64,000 nucleotides of DNA from Cryobacterium luteum (GTDB lineage Bacteria > Actinomycetota > Actinomycetes > Actinomycetales > Microbacteriaceae): assembly GCF_900110125.1 (NCBI RefSeq), contig NZ_FOCN01000003.1:235867-299866 (forward strand), given 5' to 3'. The translations under genes and the position numbers were made by a program. Shown one piece after another: positions 39,149 through 47,944 of this stretch. The number at the start of each line of letters is the position of its first letter. Position 1 is the first letter of the stretch. The notes beneath the pieces were generated by a model, which was not told the DNA's origin, searched no databases, and saw only the letters and a list, made by a program, of their open reading frames with translations.

Positions 39149-39987
39149 GAGTGAGCCACGGATCTTTCGTGCCACAGGCCCGTTGCGGCAACGCGCCGCG
39201 CATAGAGCGCGAAGTCGGTCAAAGGCCGGCCGAGTGCCATTTCCAGGTCCTCGGTCAGCGAAGCATTGCGACCATCGGCCACGTCCTGGACCAAGTCGGC
39301 GAGCGGCTCTGCTTCCGAAGCGGGAATGCCGTCCGCCGCGACATCCGCTACGAACTCCGCCGGGGTGCTCGGCTGATAGCAAATTTGTCGCCCGGTCGCA
39401 TGGGACAGTTCGGCCGCGACGTCGGTCATTGACAGGAGTCGCGGTCCGGTGATCTCGTAGACGCGACCGGCGTGTCCCTTTTCGGTCAGCGCGGCGGTCG
39501 CCAGATCGGCCAGGTCATCAAGATCGACGAACGGTTCCCGCACGGCGCCGGCTGGAAGTACCAGGCGGCCTCGTTGTACCGGCCCGAGTAGGAAATGTTC
39601 GCTGAAATTCTGGGCGAACCACGACGACCGCACGATCGTCCAATCGGTGCCGGACTGTTGGATCGCACGCTCGCTGGCGCGTGCGCCCTGTTCGCCGCGG
39701 CCCGACAGGAGGACCAACCGGCGCACCTTGTGAGCGCGTGCTCGGTCTGCGAACTGCGCGATGAGGTCCGAGACACCAGGGAAGGCGAGGTCCGGGGAGT
39801 AGCAGACATATGCCGCGTAGGTGCCGCTCAGCGCGGCGTCCCAGGTCGAGGGCTGAGCCCAATCAAACGGATGCACGAATCGCCTGGAGGCCACCCGTGT
39901 GAGCACGCCGCGAATTCGAAGCCGCTCGGTAATGCGACGGCCGGTGCGGCCGGTACCGCCGAGAACAAGAACTGGTGAATTCGTCAT
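39145..39987 (-). CDS. NmrA-like NAD(P)-binding protein
   Basis: A 280-residue atypical short-chain dehydrogenase. It has the dinucleotide motif 'VLVLGGTGRTGRRITERL', 'RRLVLLSGRGEQGARASE' and 'WTIVRSSWFAQNFSEHFLL', and lacks the YxxxK pair, as in NmrA/QOR2-type redox sensors and quinone reductases. The ATG at 39987 gives the normal N-terminus; an ATG at 40002 is also possible. It is divergent from an AraC-type regulator and coupled to the DUF1772 gene. Confidence 0.86.
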   Translation of the reverse strand: MTNSPVLVLGGTGRTGRRITERLRIRGVLTRVASRRFVHPFDWAQPSTWDAALSGTYAAYVCYSPDLAFPGVSDLIAQFADRARAHKVRRLVLLSGRGEQGARASERAIQQSGTDWTIVRSSWFAQNFSEHFLLGPVQRGRLVLPAGAVREPFVDLDDLADLATAALTEKGHAGRVYEITGPRLLSMTDVAAELSHATGRQICYQPSTPAEFVADVAADGIPASEAEPLADLVQDVADGRNASLTEDLEMALGRPLTDFALYARRVAATGLWHERSVAHS

Positions 39988-40006
39988 ATCCTCAGCCAAC
40001 ACATCA

Positions 40007-40061
40007 TTGAACAGATGTTGAATAGCTGATCGAGTCGATTACATTCGTGATCGTCTAGTGT
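40007..40061 (+). promoter_or_regulatory. Promoter/operator region of the AraC gene
   Basis: An imperfect dyad TTGAACAGATGTTGAA (40007-40022; 6 of 8 positions symmetric) lies between the divergent genes. TAGTGT (40056-40061) ends 6 nt before the GTG of the AraC gene, the leaderless spacing seen elsewhere in this window. Confidence 0.45.
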
Positions 40062-40067
40062 GGGGAT

Positions 40068-40994
40068 GTGGACGCACTCACTCATCTCCTCAGCGGCCCG
40101 CACGCGCAGCGGGCGTTTGCGTTGCGCGTCGTCATGGACCCACCGTGGTCGATCGATGTTCAGGATCGCGCGCCACTGACTCTCATCGCGATTCTGTCCG
40201 GCGAAGCATCTCTGGTCACGGAGCGGGCGCGGGTCAGCCTGAAACCCGGGGATATTGCCATCGTGCGCGGACCGGAACCGTATCGTCTTGCAGACGACCC
40301 CGAGCGCGAAGGGCTTGTCGTCATTCACCCCGGTCAAATCTGCACGACCCGGGACGGCAATCACGTCAGCATCAGCATGGCGCAGGGTGTGCGCACCTGG
40401 GGAAACTCGCCCACAGGCGCTACGACCATGCTGATTGGTACGTACGAATCTGACGCTCAGATCGGCACGGTAGTCGCTGCGGCACTGCCTGTAGTCGCGG
40501 TCGTCCCCGCGGGACACGTCGACGAGGCGCTGCTGCGCCTCCTCCGTGATGAAATCTCCGTTGACGCGCCCGGACAGGGCGGCGCAGTCGACCGCCTCCT
40601 CGACGTCTTGCTTGTGCACGCGCTGCGCGGCTGGGCGCGCGAACACCCTGAATCTGCCTCCGGGTGGCTCGCGGCGGGCCGTGATCCTCTCGTGTCCGAT
40701 GCCCTGAGGCTCCTGCATGAATCACCCGGCGCGCCCTGGACCATCGAATCGCTCGCCCAACACTTATCCGTCTCGCGAGCAACGCTCGCGCACCGTTTTC
40801 GCACGTCAGTAGGCGAACCTCCGATGGCATACCTCACCAGCTGGCGGATGCTACTGGCCGGCGAGCTGCTTTCAGACCCGCGTCGGACAACCGCAGACAT
40901 CGCTCAACTGGTGGGCTACGGTAGCCCCTTCACCCTCAGCACCGCCTTCAAACGCCACCACGGCGTCAGCCCTACCGAATATCGCCGCCATTGA
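40068..40994 (+). CDS. AraC-family regulator with cupin domain
   Basis: A 308-residue regulator: an N-terminal cupin (Cupin_6-like, residues about 15-190; 'LTLIAILSGEASLV', 'LKPGDIAIVRGPEPYRLAD') and a C-terminal double helix-turn-helix (about 205-305; 'TIESLAQHLSVSRATLAHRFRTSVGEPPMAYL', 'TTADIAQLVGYGSPFTLSTAFKRHHGVSPTEYRR'). It probably controls the divergent NmrA-DUF1772 pair. The start is GTG, without a Shine-Dalgarno sequence. Confidence 0.9.
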   Translation: MDALTHLLSGPHAQRAFALRVVMDPPWSIDVQDRAPLTLIAILSGEASLVTERARVSLKPGDIAIVRGPEPYRLADDPEREGLVVIHPGQICTTRDGNHVSISMAQGVRTWGNSPTGATTMLIGTYESDAQIGTVVAAALPVVAVVPAGHVDEALLRLLRDEISVDAPGQGGAVDRLLDVLLVHALRGWAREHPESASGWLAAGRDPLVSDALRLLHESPGAPWTIESLAQHLSVSRATLAHRFRTSVGEPPMAYLTSWRMLLAGELLSDPRRTTADIAQLVGYGSPFTLSTAFKRHHGVSPTEYRRH

Positions 40995-41037
40995 CAAACG
41001 TCTCTGGCCATACGAGCTGGCTGACCGAAGCGGGCCC

Positions 41038-41762
41038 TTAAGCCACGCCGATCGAGCACGAGCTGTTGAGGCGGGCGTTGACCCACCCGTAGCTATCGCC
41101 CGTGGAACCGACGGATGCGACGGCTTCGGCTTGGGCGAGGCGTTCGGTGTAACGCACGGCTCGATACTGCACCCCGCGGTCTGAGTGGTGGACGAGTTGG
41201 GAGAGGTCGCGTCCTTCACTCTCCCGGGTCCAGATCCCCATCTCCAGCACGTCGAGCGCGAGGCGCGTGGGTATGCTGGACAGCTGCCAGCCGACGACCC
41301 GACGAGAAAACTCGTCGGTGACGAACGCCGCGTAGACCCAGCCGGAGAACGTGCGGATGTAGGTGATGTCCGCCACCCAAAGGCAATTTGGTGCTGGCGC
41401 GGTGAACGCCCGCCGCACCAGGTCGTCGGGGCGGTCGCTGAGCGGCCCTGGAATCGTGGTCCGCGGAGTCCTCGACCGGGTAATGCCGCGCAAGCCCTCG
41501 CGGCGCAAGAGCCGTTCAACCGTGCAGCGGGCGACCGGGTGGTCATCGCGTTTGAGCTGAGCGTGGACCTTCCGCACCCCGTAGACGCCGTAGTTCGTCT
41601 GGTGCACGTCTCTGATCTTCACCACGGTCACCTCATCCATTTCGATCGTAGTGACGGCGGCCGGCTGATGGCCGCGTAGTACGTCGACGGGGCGATCTAC
41701 AGTTCCTTGCAGATCGGCTCGACCCCGTAGTCGTGCTTGTTCTGGTCGATGAACGTGGTCAT
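41038..41762 (-). pseudogene. IS3-family transposase OrfB, disrupted
   Basis: The integrase part of the transposase. The start MTTFIDQNKHDYGVEPICKEL overlaps the orfA stop (ATGA), but codon 22 is TAG (41697-41699), and near 41660 the frame shifts. The rest of the DDE domain is open: 'NCLWVADITYIRTFSGW' (first Asp) and 'LVHHSDRGVQYRAVRY' (second Asp). After 'STGDSY' the sequence diverges, and the expected 'DNALAE...' block with the catalytic Glu is missing. It cannot be active. Confidence 0.9.
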
Positions 41763-42091
41763 CTGTTGGAGGGGCGGTCGAGCTCCGCCGCGAAGAAAGC
41801 CGACGCACTGCGCAGAATGGCATTCGCCCTCCGCAACTCACGGTTCTCTCGCTCCAGCTCGAGCAGCCGGGCGGCGTCATCCGTCGTGGTCCCCGGGCGA
41901 ACGCCGGCATCGATCTCGGCATGCAAGACCCACCTCCGCAGCGTGTCCGCAGGGACCCCGAATTGCTGCCCAATACGAGCTGACGCCCCTCGAGCAAACG
42001 CGCCATCGCCGCCGCCCTCCTTACGAGCGGACATCAACAAACGCAGCGCCCGCTCCTTCAACTCCGGCGGATATCTCTTCCCTGTTGGCAT
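41759..42091 (-). CDS. IS3-family transposase OrfA
   Basis: A 110-residue DNA-binding subunit: an N-terminal helix-turn-helix ('KRYPPELKERALRLLMSARK', 'IGQQFGVPADTLRRWVLHAEID') and a C-terminal leucine-zipper coiled coil ('AARLLELERENRELRRANAILRSASAFFAAELDR'). ATG 42091 gives the standard MPTGKRYPPEL start. The frame is intact, but its partner orfB is broken. Confidence 0.88.
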   Translation of the reverse strand: MPTGKRYPPELKERALRLLMSARKEGGGDGAFARGASARIGQQFGVPADTLRRWVLHAEIDAGVRPGTTTDDAARLLELERENRELRRANAILRSASAFFAAELDRPSNR

Positions 42092-42145
42092 AATTCTCAA
42101 CCTTTCCGGGTGATCAAAAACCTCCATTAAACCCGGGGCGAGACA

Positions 42146-42479
42146 CTGGCGCAGGTCCCCTCACGCGAAGACGATCGAGGTCACTCGCGGCCACTCGAAA
42201 TGGATCGAGCGCCTTTCGCGTAAGCGTCCACAATAAGCAGCTTTTCGGAATAGGCGTTGAATAAACGTTGACCGCATCAAATCTCGCCGCACCGCCGCTG
42301 CTAAAGGATAAATCTTGATCAGATGACGATTTCACAATCAGTGCTGAGACTCGAATCCATTACCCAAGCCAAATCTGGCGATTTTGACCGGTTCGCAGGC
42401 GAACAGAATGCCCGATCAGGTGCTGAGTTCTGATTGGTGTGTCAATGTCTTGACACGGGGCTTTACGTCCGTCCATCGT
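42146..42479. other. Flank between IS3 and the duplicated block
   Basis: About 330 bp of lower GC content than the neighbours without a recognisable gene. Short frames on both strands have no ribosome site or similarity that I can see. Confidence 0.45.
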
Positions 42480-42800
42480 AGGTGCCCATCAAGCCGCACG
42501 GCTTTGGCATGTGGCCATCTCCACCGATGGTGCCGTCTAGAGCGTTCAACTGGGTCGACCACCCGCTTCCAGCGGAAGGAGAAGGGCGTCACGGGCCCGC
42601 GGTCACGAATGTCGATCTATAGTCACGTTCACGAACCCTGCAATTCGTGCAGCCCGGCCAGACGCAGTTTCCGGTCCTCTGGAAGTGAGTTTTCGGGATG
42701 CGATGGGACTGTCACCCGGGGTGGGCGTAGGCGGACGGGGGCCCCGCTCCGCGCCCACCCTCGCCTAATCCGTTTAGTCCTGTGTGCCGTCTTCAAGGGC
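42480..42800. repeat. Diverged duplication, copy A
   Basis: About 320 bp that aligns in the same orientation with 44949-45276. Shared blocks include GTGCCCA at the left edge, 'gaatgtcga', 'caattcgtgcag..cggccag' and a 21-bp identity at the right edge (from ttagtcctgtg, 42774-42794). On the minus strand it begins with the C-terminal codons EDGTQD plus a stop, then a long hairpin (arms GGTGGGCG and CGCCCACC near 42719-42759), so it is the 3' end, terminator and flank of a lost gene. Confidence 0.75.
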
Positions 42801-42882
42801 GACGCCGTTAGTTCGGGCCTGAATGTGGCACTACCTCGTCGACGTGCAGCGCTCCAGGAGGCAGGTCGTGCAGGGAAGGTTG

Positions 42883-43506
42883 TTAGTTGTTCGCCGCGAA
42901 CGGTGCCTGGTCTATGAATTTCGCACTGGTCGCGCAATCCACCAGGAGTCCTGCCAGTGCTGCGCGGTGCAAAGTAATGCCGCGCGGCGGGGTTTCAACG
43001 CTGATGACGGGTGCCGTATTGGTCTCACCGTCAGTCAAGCGAGGAACCCGAACGAGTGTCCATCGTAATTCACTGTCTCGCCAGATTTCGTATTCCCGTT
43101 TCCGGTCCTCTGACGCTTTTCCCGCGAGGGTGCGGGCGAGGGCTCCGATAACACGATCTCGTAGGCCCTTTTGATCGCCCGGCACGTCGAGGCCGCCAAC
43201 GCTTATCCCGACGAAGCGTGTCACGCCCGAAGTCCTCATCGCGGTAGCGGTGTGTTGAGCGAGCAGGGTGTGGAGGTTCGAATCGCGGCCTCGAGCACCA
43301 ACGGCAGAAATCACGGCGCCCGCTCCTTCGACAACTCTTGTGACGGCATCCAAATCACGAACATCGCCTTCATGCACAATGACACCGTCTTCAATAAGGG
43401 ACGCGCCGTTGCGAGCAAGAGCGATGACCTGGTGGCCGCGTTCCGTCGCCTCTCGAAGGACGAGGCGGCCGGTCCGGCCGGTGGCTCCAAGGACTGCGAT
43501 GTTCAT
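42883..43506 (-). CDS. Atypical SDR / NAD(P)H-binding protein
   Basis: A 207-residue protein with 'IAVLGATGRTGRLVLREATERGHQVIALARNG' (dinucleotide site), 'GAGAVISAVGARG' and 'VTRFVGISVGGL', and no YxxxK motif. It matches the NAD(P)H-binding (flavin reductase/BLVRB-like) group. Its start overlaps the stop of the upstream NmrA-like gene by 4 nt, so the two are coupled. The pair is divergent from a MarR regulator. Confidence 0.86.
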   Translation of the reverse strand: MNIAVLGATGRTGRLVLREATERGHQVIALARNGASLIEDGVIVHEGDVRDLDAVTRVVEGAGAVISAVGARGRDSNLHTLLAQHTATAMRTSGVTRFVGISVGGLDVPGDQKGLRDRVIGALARTLAGKASEDRKREYEIWRDSELRWTLVRVPRLTDGETNTAPVISVETPPRGITLHRAALAGLLVDCATSAKFIDQAPFAANN

Positions 43507-44402
43507 GCGGTGTGCCTCTCGGTCGGCGTGGAAGCAGGATTCCAGACTTGGCGTTCTCTATGTGCAAACTCAGCGAAACCTATGGGGTCACGGCCGAGAA
43601 CCGGGCGAACCTCATCGGAGAGGTTGGCAGCGAGGCCAAGACGAGCCGTGGTATAAATGGCGGCAGTGACGAGGACCATCCCCCACGGCATCCCCAGAGT
43701 GTGGCGTGCGTGCCAAATGTATCGGGCGATACCGGGCCGGGCATAGCGGATGGTGCGGCCGAGTTCTGCGCTCAGAATCAGAGCGATCTGCTCGTAGGTG
43801 AGTGCTTCGTTCCCTGTCACCGTCGTAGCGGTGTTGGCGTGGGTCAACGGGTTGAGTAACGCGTCTGCAGCGATGGCGCCGACGTCTTCGGCGTCAACGA
43901 AGGCCGTCGCACCGCGCCCAGCAGGAACGACGATCTCATCGCGATCGCGAACATCAGTGAGGTGGGTGGTAGACAGGTTTTGGTGGAAGAACGAGGCACG
44001 CACGAACGTCCAGGTGACACCCGAGGTGCGCAGCCACGCTTCGATGGCAGCGTGCGGCACCACCTTGTTTTTTTCTGCCCCCTGAAGCGAGAGAAACACG
44101 ATCTGTTTCACACCGGACTTTTTGGCAAATTCGAGAGCGGGAAGCATTTGTTTCTTTGGTTTGCCCAGTTGCGGGGGTCGCAGCAGGAACATCCGCTGAA
44201 TGCCCTCAAACGCAGCTGTCCACGTGGTGTGGTCAGTGAAGTCAAGTGTGACGGCATCCACACGATCGCCGAAAATCTGGGTGACTGACTCGGCAGTGCG
44301 CCCGGCGGCTCGCACTCTGCACCCGGCCGCAAGCAGCCGTTCCACCACGACGCGGCCAACGTTGCCAGTCGCGCCGGTCACCAGAATCAGGTCAGTTCTC
44401 AT
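43503..44402 (-). CDS. NmrA-like NAD(P)-binding protein
   Basis: A 299-residue NmrA/quinone reductase-like protein: 'LILVTGATGNVGRVVVERLLAAG', 'VKQIVFLSLQGAEKNKVVPHAAIEAWL', 'WTFVRASFFHQNLSTTHL' and a C-terminal helical part. A ribosome site (aggggatccgg) precedes the ATG. It leads a two-gene operon with the smaller SDR-type gene, and is divergent from a MarR-type regulator 59 bp away. Confidence 0.87.
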   Translation of the reverse strand: MRTDLILVTGATGNVGRVVVERLLAAGCRVRAAGRTAESVTQIFGDRVDAVTLDFTDHTTWTAAFEGIQRMFLLRPPQLGKPKKQMLPALEFAKKSGVKQIVFLSLQGAEKNKVVPHAAIEAWLRTSGVTWTFVRASFFHQNLSTTHLTDVRDRDEIVVPAGRGATAFVDAEDVGAIAADALLNPLTHANTATTVTGNEALTYEQIALILSAELGRTIRYARPGIARYIWHARHTLGMPWGMVLVTAAIYTTARLGLAANLSDEVRPVLGRDPIGFAEFAHRERQVWNPASTPTERHTA

Positions 44403-44449
44403 CCGGATCCCCTATCTGTGTCATAAGCGTGCTCACGATCCTACATGTG

Positions 44450-44455
44450 TAGAGT
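44450..44455 (+). promoter_or_regulatory. -10 element of a leaderless marR-type gene
   Basis: TAGAGT is followed by 6 nt and the ATG at 44462. Just upstream 'ctacatgtgtag' (44441-44452) forms a short dyad (CTACA/TGTAG) overlapping the -10 box, a candidate autoregulatory site. Confidence 0.5.
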
Positions 44456-44461
44456 ACAACT

Positions 44462-44923
44462 ATGTTGCGTGGTGACGAGTGGGACAAGATCGACGCGTCC
44501 CTGATCAGGATGCGTCGGCTACTGCAGGGGCCGAAGCAAGTGAACGGGGTGGCCGATCTCTCAGCCGTTCTCGTCGTTGACGCCATTGTTCGTCGTCGTG
44601 CTCATGGCGAGCGGACCCGAATCTCAGATATCGCCGGGAACCTCTCGGTGAAGCCCTCCACGGCAAGCCGGCTCGTGGCTGCCACAGAGAATGCCGGCTT
44701 CGTTGAGCGTTTACCCGGGCGAGACGATCCACGGAGTGTGAATCTTGATCTCACGCCGACTGGTGAAGAACTCAACGCGACTGCCAAGCAGTTCCGGATC
44801 GACTTCCTCCGCCGGGCGGCACCGCGTTGGGACGCGCATACAGTGGCCGTTTTCGCGGACCTGCTTGACGAGTTCTCTCGAGCGGCTGCCGCCGGTCCAG
44901 CAGGTGCGGGAGACGCACCTTGA
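44462..44923 (+). CDS. MarR-family transcriptional regulator
   Basis: A 153-residue winged-helix regulator. The recognition region is 'TRISDIAGNLSVKPSTASRLVAATENAGFVERLPGRDDPRSVNLDLTPTGEEL', the MarR wing included. The C-terminal helices are for dimerisation. It probably represses the divergent NmrA-SDR pair in the absence of a small ligand. Confidence 0.88.
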   Translation: MLRGDEWDKIDASLIRMRRLLQGPKQVNGVADLSAVLVVDAIVRRRAHGERTRISDIAGNLSVKPSTASRLVAATENAGFVERLPGRDDPRSVNLDLTPTGEELNATAKQFRIDFLRRAAPRWDAHTVAVFADLLDEFSRAAAAGPAGAGDAP

Positions 44924-44948
44924 GATGTCCATCACCGTTCAGTCATCA

Positions 44949-45276
44949 CAGGTGCCCACTGAGCCCCACTGCTTGAGCCGGTGGCGTTTCCACCGACGGT
45001 GCCGAATTCTGGGGCGTCCAGCTGGGTTGACGTGCAGCCGCCAGCGGGGGAAACGTCACGGCACGGTCGTCATGAATGTCGACCTGTTGTCAGTTCACGG
45101 ACCTCACAATTCGTGCAGGCCGGCCAGCGGCCGTATGTGGTCCTCAGGTCACAATCTTTTGGACGCGATAGAACTTCCGGCGGCGTAGGCGTCGGCGTAG
45201 GGGTGGGTGGACGAGCACACCCGTACCCGCCCACCCACGCTTGAACCAGTTAGTCCTGTGTGCCGTCTTCGACAGC
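44949..45276. repeat. Diverged duplication, copy B
   Basis: The second copy of the block at 42480-42800, same orientation. It ends with the C-terminal codons of the acidic reading frame at 45250-45513 and a strong hairpin (arms GTGGGTGG and CCACCCAC, about 45203-45238) which should be the terminator of that frame. The 326 bp between the MarR gene and that frame hold no other gene. Confidence 0.75.
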
Positions 45277-45513
45277 GACGCCGTTGATGTCGTCAGTCGT
45301 GTCTTCGGTGTCGGACTCTGTACCGGTTTCCGCGGTCGACTCGGTGCCGGAGTCGTCCGCAGTTTCGCCGTCGACGGTGCCGTCTTCGACCTCGTCCTGA
45401 ACGTTGTCCGTATCGGTTGAGGAGGTGGGTTCGACACTCGATTGTGACGAGTCTGCGCCGGGCTGAGACCTTGGCCGTGCCCAGGCCGGGATTGTGCTTG
45501 GTCGGATCGCCAA
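45250..45513 (-). pseudogene. Acidic Asp/Glu/Thr-rich reading frame, probably 5'-truncated
   Basis: An 87-codon frame of very low complexity, e.g. 'DNVQDEVEDGTVDGETADDSGTESTAETGTESDTEDTTDDI', ending in VEDGTQD. It looks like the acidic tail of a larger cell-wall or secreted protein. The neighbouring frame upstream (towards 45600) shows 'ARLEVNLGHAFDRF', which suggests that a frameshift separates the tail from its body. The same ending, VALEDGTQD, is found in copy A. No function can be given. Confidence 0.45.
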
Positions 45514-45737
45514 AACCGGTCGAAGGCGTGCCCCAGGTTCACCTCCAGCCGGGCGGCATCCGCTGGGTTGTTGGAGCGCGCATCGCGGAGATGCCGTTTG
45601 CCATCCCAGCTACGCCTGACCTACAGCACCTATAACGCCGCGTCGTGCGGTGCCGAGGTCGCATTTGCCACGACTATGAGATGCCCGACCGGCTTGCGGC
45701 GGCCGTGGGCGTCGCCGAGTGTGATTTCGGTCGCGCG

Positions 45738-46310
45738 CTATGCGCGCCAGGCGTTGTAGACGTCGGCCAAGGTCTGTGGTCCTCGCTCCACGCGCTGCCG
45801 CAATGATCTGGCAGCAAGCACGGAGCATGTTTGCATCGGACTTACCGGCTCGGGTCTGATCCCGGTGATGACGGGCTGGTTCAGGTACATGTAGCCCTTG
45901 ACTCGCTCCCCGCCCGATACCCATCGGCCCCCGACCGTCTGAATGAGCACCTCTCCGAGGTAGCGAGCGGCACCGTCAATCAGCCAGAGGGTGTCTGCGG
46001 AGAAGCGGGCGTATCCCGCAGAGCTGGGGTGGTGGAACCACGAGGGCAGATCTTCGGGAGGCTCGAGCTGATCCGCATCGATTTGAGGTCCGGGTTGGCC
46101 CAGGGCTGCCGGTTCGTATCCTGCTCGCCAAGCAAGCTTCGGCTCTACTGCATCCCACACCGGCTCGAGCGAGCCAGGTGAGAACGTCAGTTCGCGGTCG
46201 ATGGTCGATGCGAACCGGTCGAGTGACATTTGCTGATCGCCGAGAAAGCCGGCGAGGTACTCGGCCGCGTCGGCACTGGTCATCGCGACGAAGTCGGTGT
46301 AGGCGGGCAT
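45738..46310 (-). CDS. Putative immunity protein of the toxin pair
   Basis: A 190-residue soluble protein, not from a family I can name. It begins MPAYTDFVAMTSADAAEYLAGFLGDQQMSL and has a central Trp-rich section ('LPSWFHHPSSAGYARFSADTLWLIDGAARYLGEVL'). It starts 10 bp after the toxin stop with a good ribosome site (AGGAG, 7 nt before the ATG), the standard toxin-immunity order. Its acidic character fits an inhibitor of a nuclease. The assignment rests on position. Confidence 0.6.
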   Translation of the reverse strand: MPAYTDFVAMTSADAAEYLAGFLGDQQMSLDRFASTIDRELTFSPGSLEPVWDAVEPKLAWRAGYEPAALGQPGPQIDADQLEPPEDLPSWFHHPSSAGYARFSADTLWLIDGAARYLGEVLIQTVGGRWVSGGERVKGYMYLNQPVITGIRPEPVSPMQTCSVLAARSLRQRVERGPQTLADVYNAWRA

Positions 46311-46320
46311 CGAGCGGCTC

Positions 46321-47931
46321 CTATGCGGGGATATGGATCGTGTACGGGATTTCTAGCTCGTCCAGGAGGTCGAGCACCGGCTTGCTCGGTCCCATAGTCT
46401 TCGAGACGGCACTGGCAAAGAAGTGCCAATGAGCCCCCTCAATGTCGCCCTGATCCACGAGGTAAGCATCCGACCTTATCTGCCGCTCAATTGACGGGCT
46501 CAGATTAACACGACCCACTTTCGATTCGTGAGCCACGTTGTCAACGAAAACATCGAATCGCCGGTGGAAGTCATTGCAGACCTCGATGCAGTCTTTCGTG
46601 GAACGTGCGATTTGTGTGTATTTGCTGCCATCCTTCGCTCGATAGAGCCCGGCCAGGAATGCTTCTCCTTCCTGACCCGTGGCGAAGAACCCAGCTCGGC
46701 CACTGTTGACATTGACGTGACCGGGGCGTTTCATCGCCTCAGCGAGACTATCGAGGCCGACCCTCCCCTTCTGAAGTCGGAGAAGCGACTTTTCGCTGGA
46801 GCCGGCGGCCCGGAGGTACGCCCAGTTCGGCGTGATCTGCGCAATGGTCGTCACTTTGATGTCGTCCGGAACCCACTTGAGCGCCACGATGGCAGCACCC
46901 ACAGCGGGGGCAAGCTCGGGGTGACGCAGGACGAACTTCGCGGTTTTGGCGGGGATAGCGGCCGCGTCGCCAACGGCCGGTGCCATGCCGACGACGCTGA
47001 AGCCTGCGCCGACCCAGTCAGCATGGATGCCCGACCCGATGGCATCGCGGAGGTCGGCAGCCCCGCCGATCACCCAGCCGACTCCGGGAATGAAGCTGGA
47101 GCTTCCGGAGGCAAGATTGCCGGCCAACCAGGCGAGAGAGTCACCCGGAATGATCTCGCCAACGAACGCACCCTGGGCGAACTCCCACGCGTAGGTCGAT
47201 GGCTCGACCCTTACATCGGCCCATAATGGGTCGAGGCCCTGGCTCTCCTGATTCTTAACTTCGTACCCGTCGTCGAAGCCGTCACCGTCAGTGTCAGCAA
47301 CATCCGGAGCCGTGCCGAGATACTCGACCTCGCGGCCGTCCTCGACCCCATCGCCATCGCTGTCGCGATCGAACGCATCGAGGGAGAGATCGGCTTCAGC
47401 CGCATCGGACAGGTCATCCCCGTCAGTATCGGACATCAGCGGGCTCGAGAAAACCACGAACTCGACGCCCGCGTCAGGGACAGTGACCGCCTGGCCGGCT
47501 TCCTCCCCGTCGGTGAGTTTGTCGTCGTCAGTGTCGGGATCCATCGGATCGGTTCGGTAGACCGCGCCCCTCGCGCTCAGCCAGCCGCTCGTCTCGGCCC
47601 TGTCATCGAGATCGTCGTCGTCTGAGTCGCCCTTAGTGGGGTTGGAATTGCCCGCATACAGCGTGCTCGCGCCGGGGTCAGAGACCACCCGACCCGCCTC
47701 GTCCCCATCGGTGAGCCCGTCGCCGTCCGTATCGGCCGCATGAGGATCAGTGGTAAACGTGTTGCCAACGACCGTGCGCCAGCCGGACGCCTCAACGTGA
47801 TCTGCCAACCCGTCCCCGTCGGAGTCCGCCTGGCTACTGGCTACGTAGCCGAGGCCGACGACAATGAGGACCACCACCAATGCACTAGCAACACTGTTGC
47901 CGTCACGGGGTATCGGGCGACCAGTGCGCAT
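46321..47931 (-). CDS. Polymorphic toxin with TSP3 calcium-binding repeats and nuclease-like C-terminus
   Basis: A 536-residue surface-anchored protein. Residues 13-32 are one membrane segment. Residues about 36-225 hold seven or so thrombospondin type 3-like calcium loops ('ADTDGDGLTDGDEAG', 'DSDGDGVEDGREVEYLGT', 'ADTDGDGFDDGYEV'), partly in a longer duplicated module with 'SGW' and 'TDP'. Residues about 248-325 are Gly/Ala-rich and resemble pre-toxin regions ('FIPGVGWVIGGAADLRDAI'). Residues about 455-536 have 'FDVFVDNVAHESKVG' (Glu-x-Lys, PD-(D/E)xK style), 'EGAHWHFFASAVSK' and 'IPYTIHIP'. A likely immunity gene follows. An IS30 fragment abuts the start, so its promoter may be lost. Confidence 0.75.
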   Translation of the reverse strand: MRTGRPIPRDGNSVASALVVVLIVVGLGYVASSQADSDGDGLADHVEASGWRTVVGNTFTTDPHAADTDGDGLTDGDEAGRVVSDPGASTLYAGNSNPTKGDSDDDDLDDRAETSGWLSARGAVYRTDPMDPDTDDDKLTDGEEAGQAVTVPDAGVEFVVFSSPLMSDTDGDDLSDAAEADLSLDAFDRDSDGDGVEDGREVEYLGTAPDVADTDGDGFDDGYEVKNQESQGLDPLWADVRVEPSTYAWEFAQGAFVGEIIPGDSLAWLAGNLASGSSSFIPGVGWVIGGAADLRDAIGSGIHADWVGAGFSVVGMAPAVGDAAAIPAKTAKFVLRHPELAPAVGAAIVALKWVPDDIKVTTIAQITPNWAYLRAAGSSEKSLLRLQKGRVGLDSLAEAMKRPGHVNVNSGRAGFFATGQEGEAFLAGLYRAKDGSKYTQIARSTKDCIEVCNDFHRRFDVFVDNVAHESKVGRVNLSPSIERQIRSDAYLVDQGDIEGAHWHFFASAVSKTMGPSKPVLDLLDELEIPYTIHIPA

Positions 47932-47944
47932 GCCTTGGCTTTTG

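Larger units (their letters stand above)
41038..42145 (-). mobile_element. Decayed IS3-family insertion sequence
   Basis: The right end carries an IS3-like terminal repeat: on the minus strand it begins TGTCTCGCCCCGGGTTT at 42145, followed by orfA and orfB with the usual overlap. No matching left terminal repeat is seen near 41038 and orfB is damaged at three places, so the copy is not autonomous. Confidence 0.85.

Noticed and set aside
42384..42917. A 177-codon plus-strand frame in the duplicated block
   Set aside because: It runs through the hairpin and the tail of the SDR gene; copy B has no equivalent frame.
46528..47226. A 232-codon frame opposite the toxin gene
   Set aside because: Antisense shadow of the toxin; no start signal or family.
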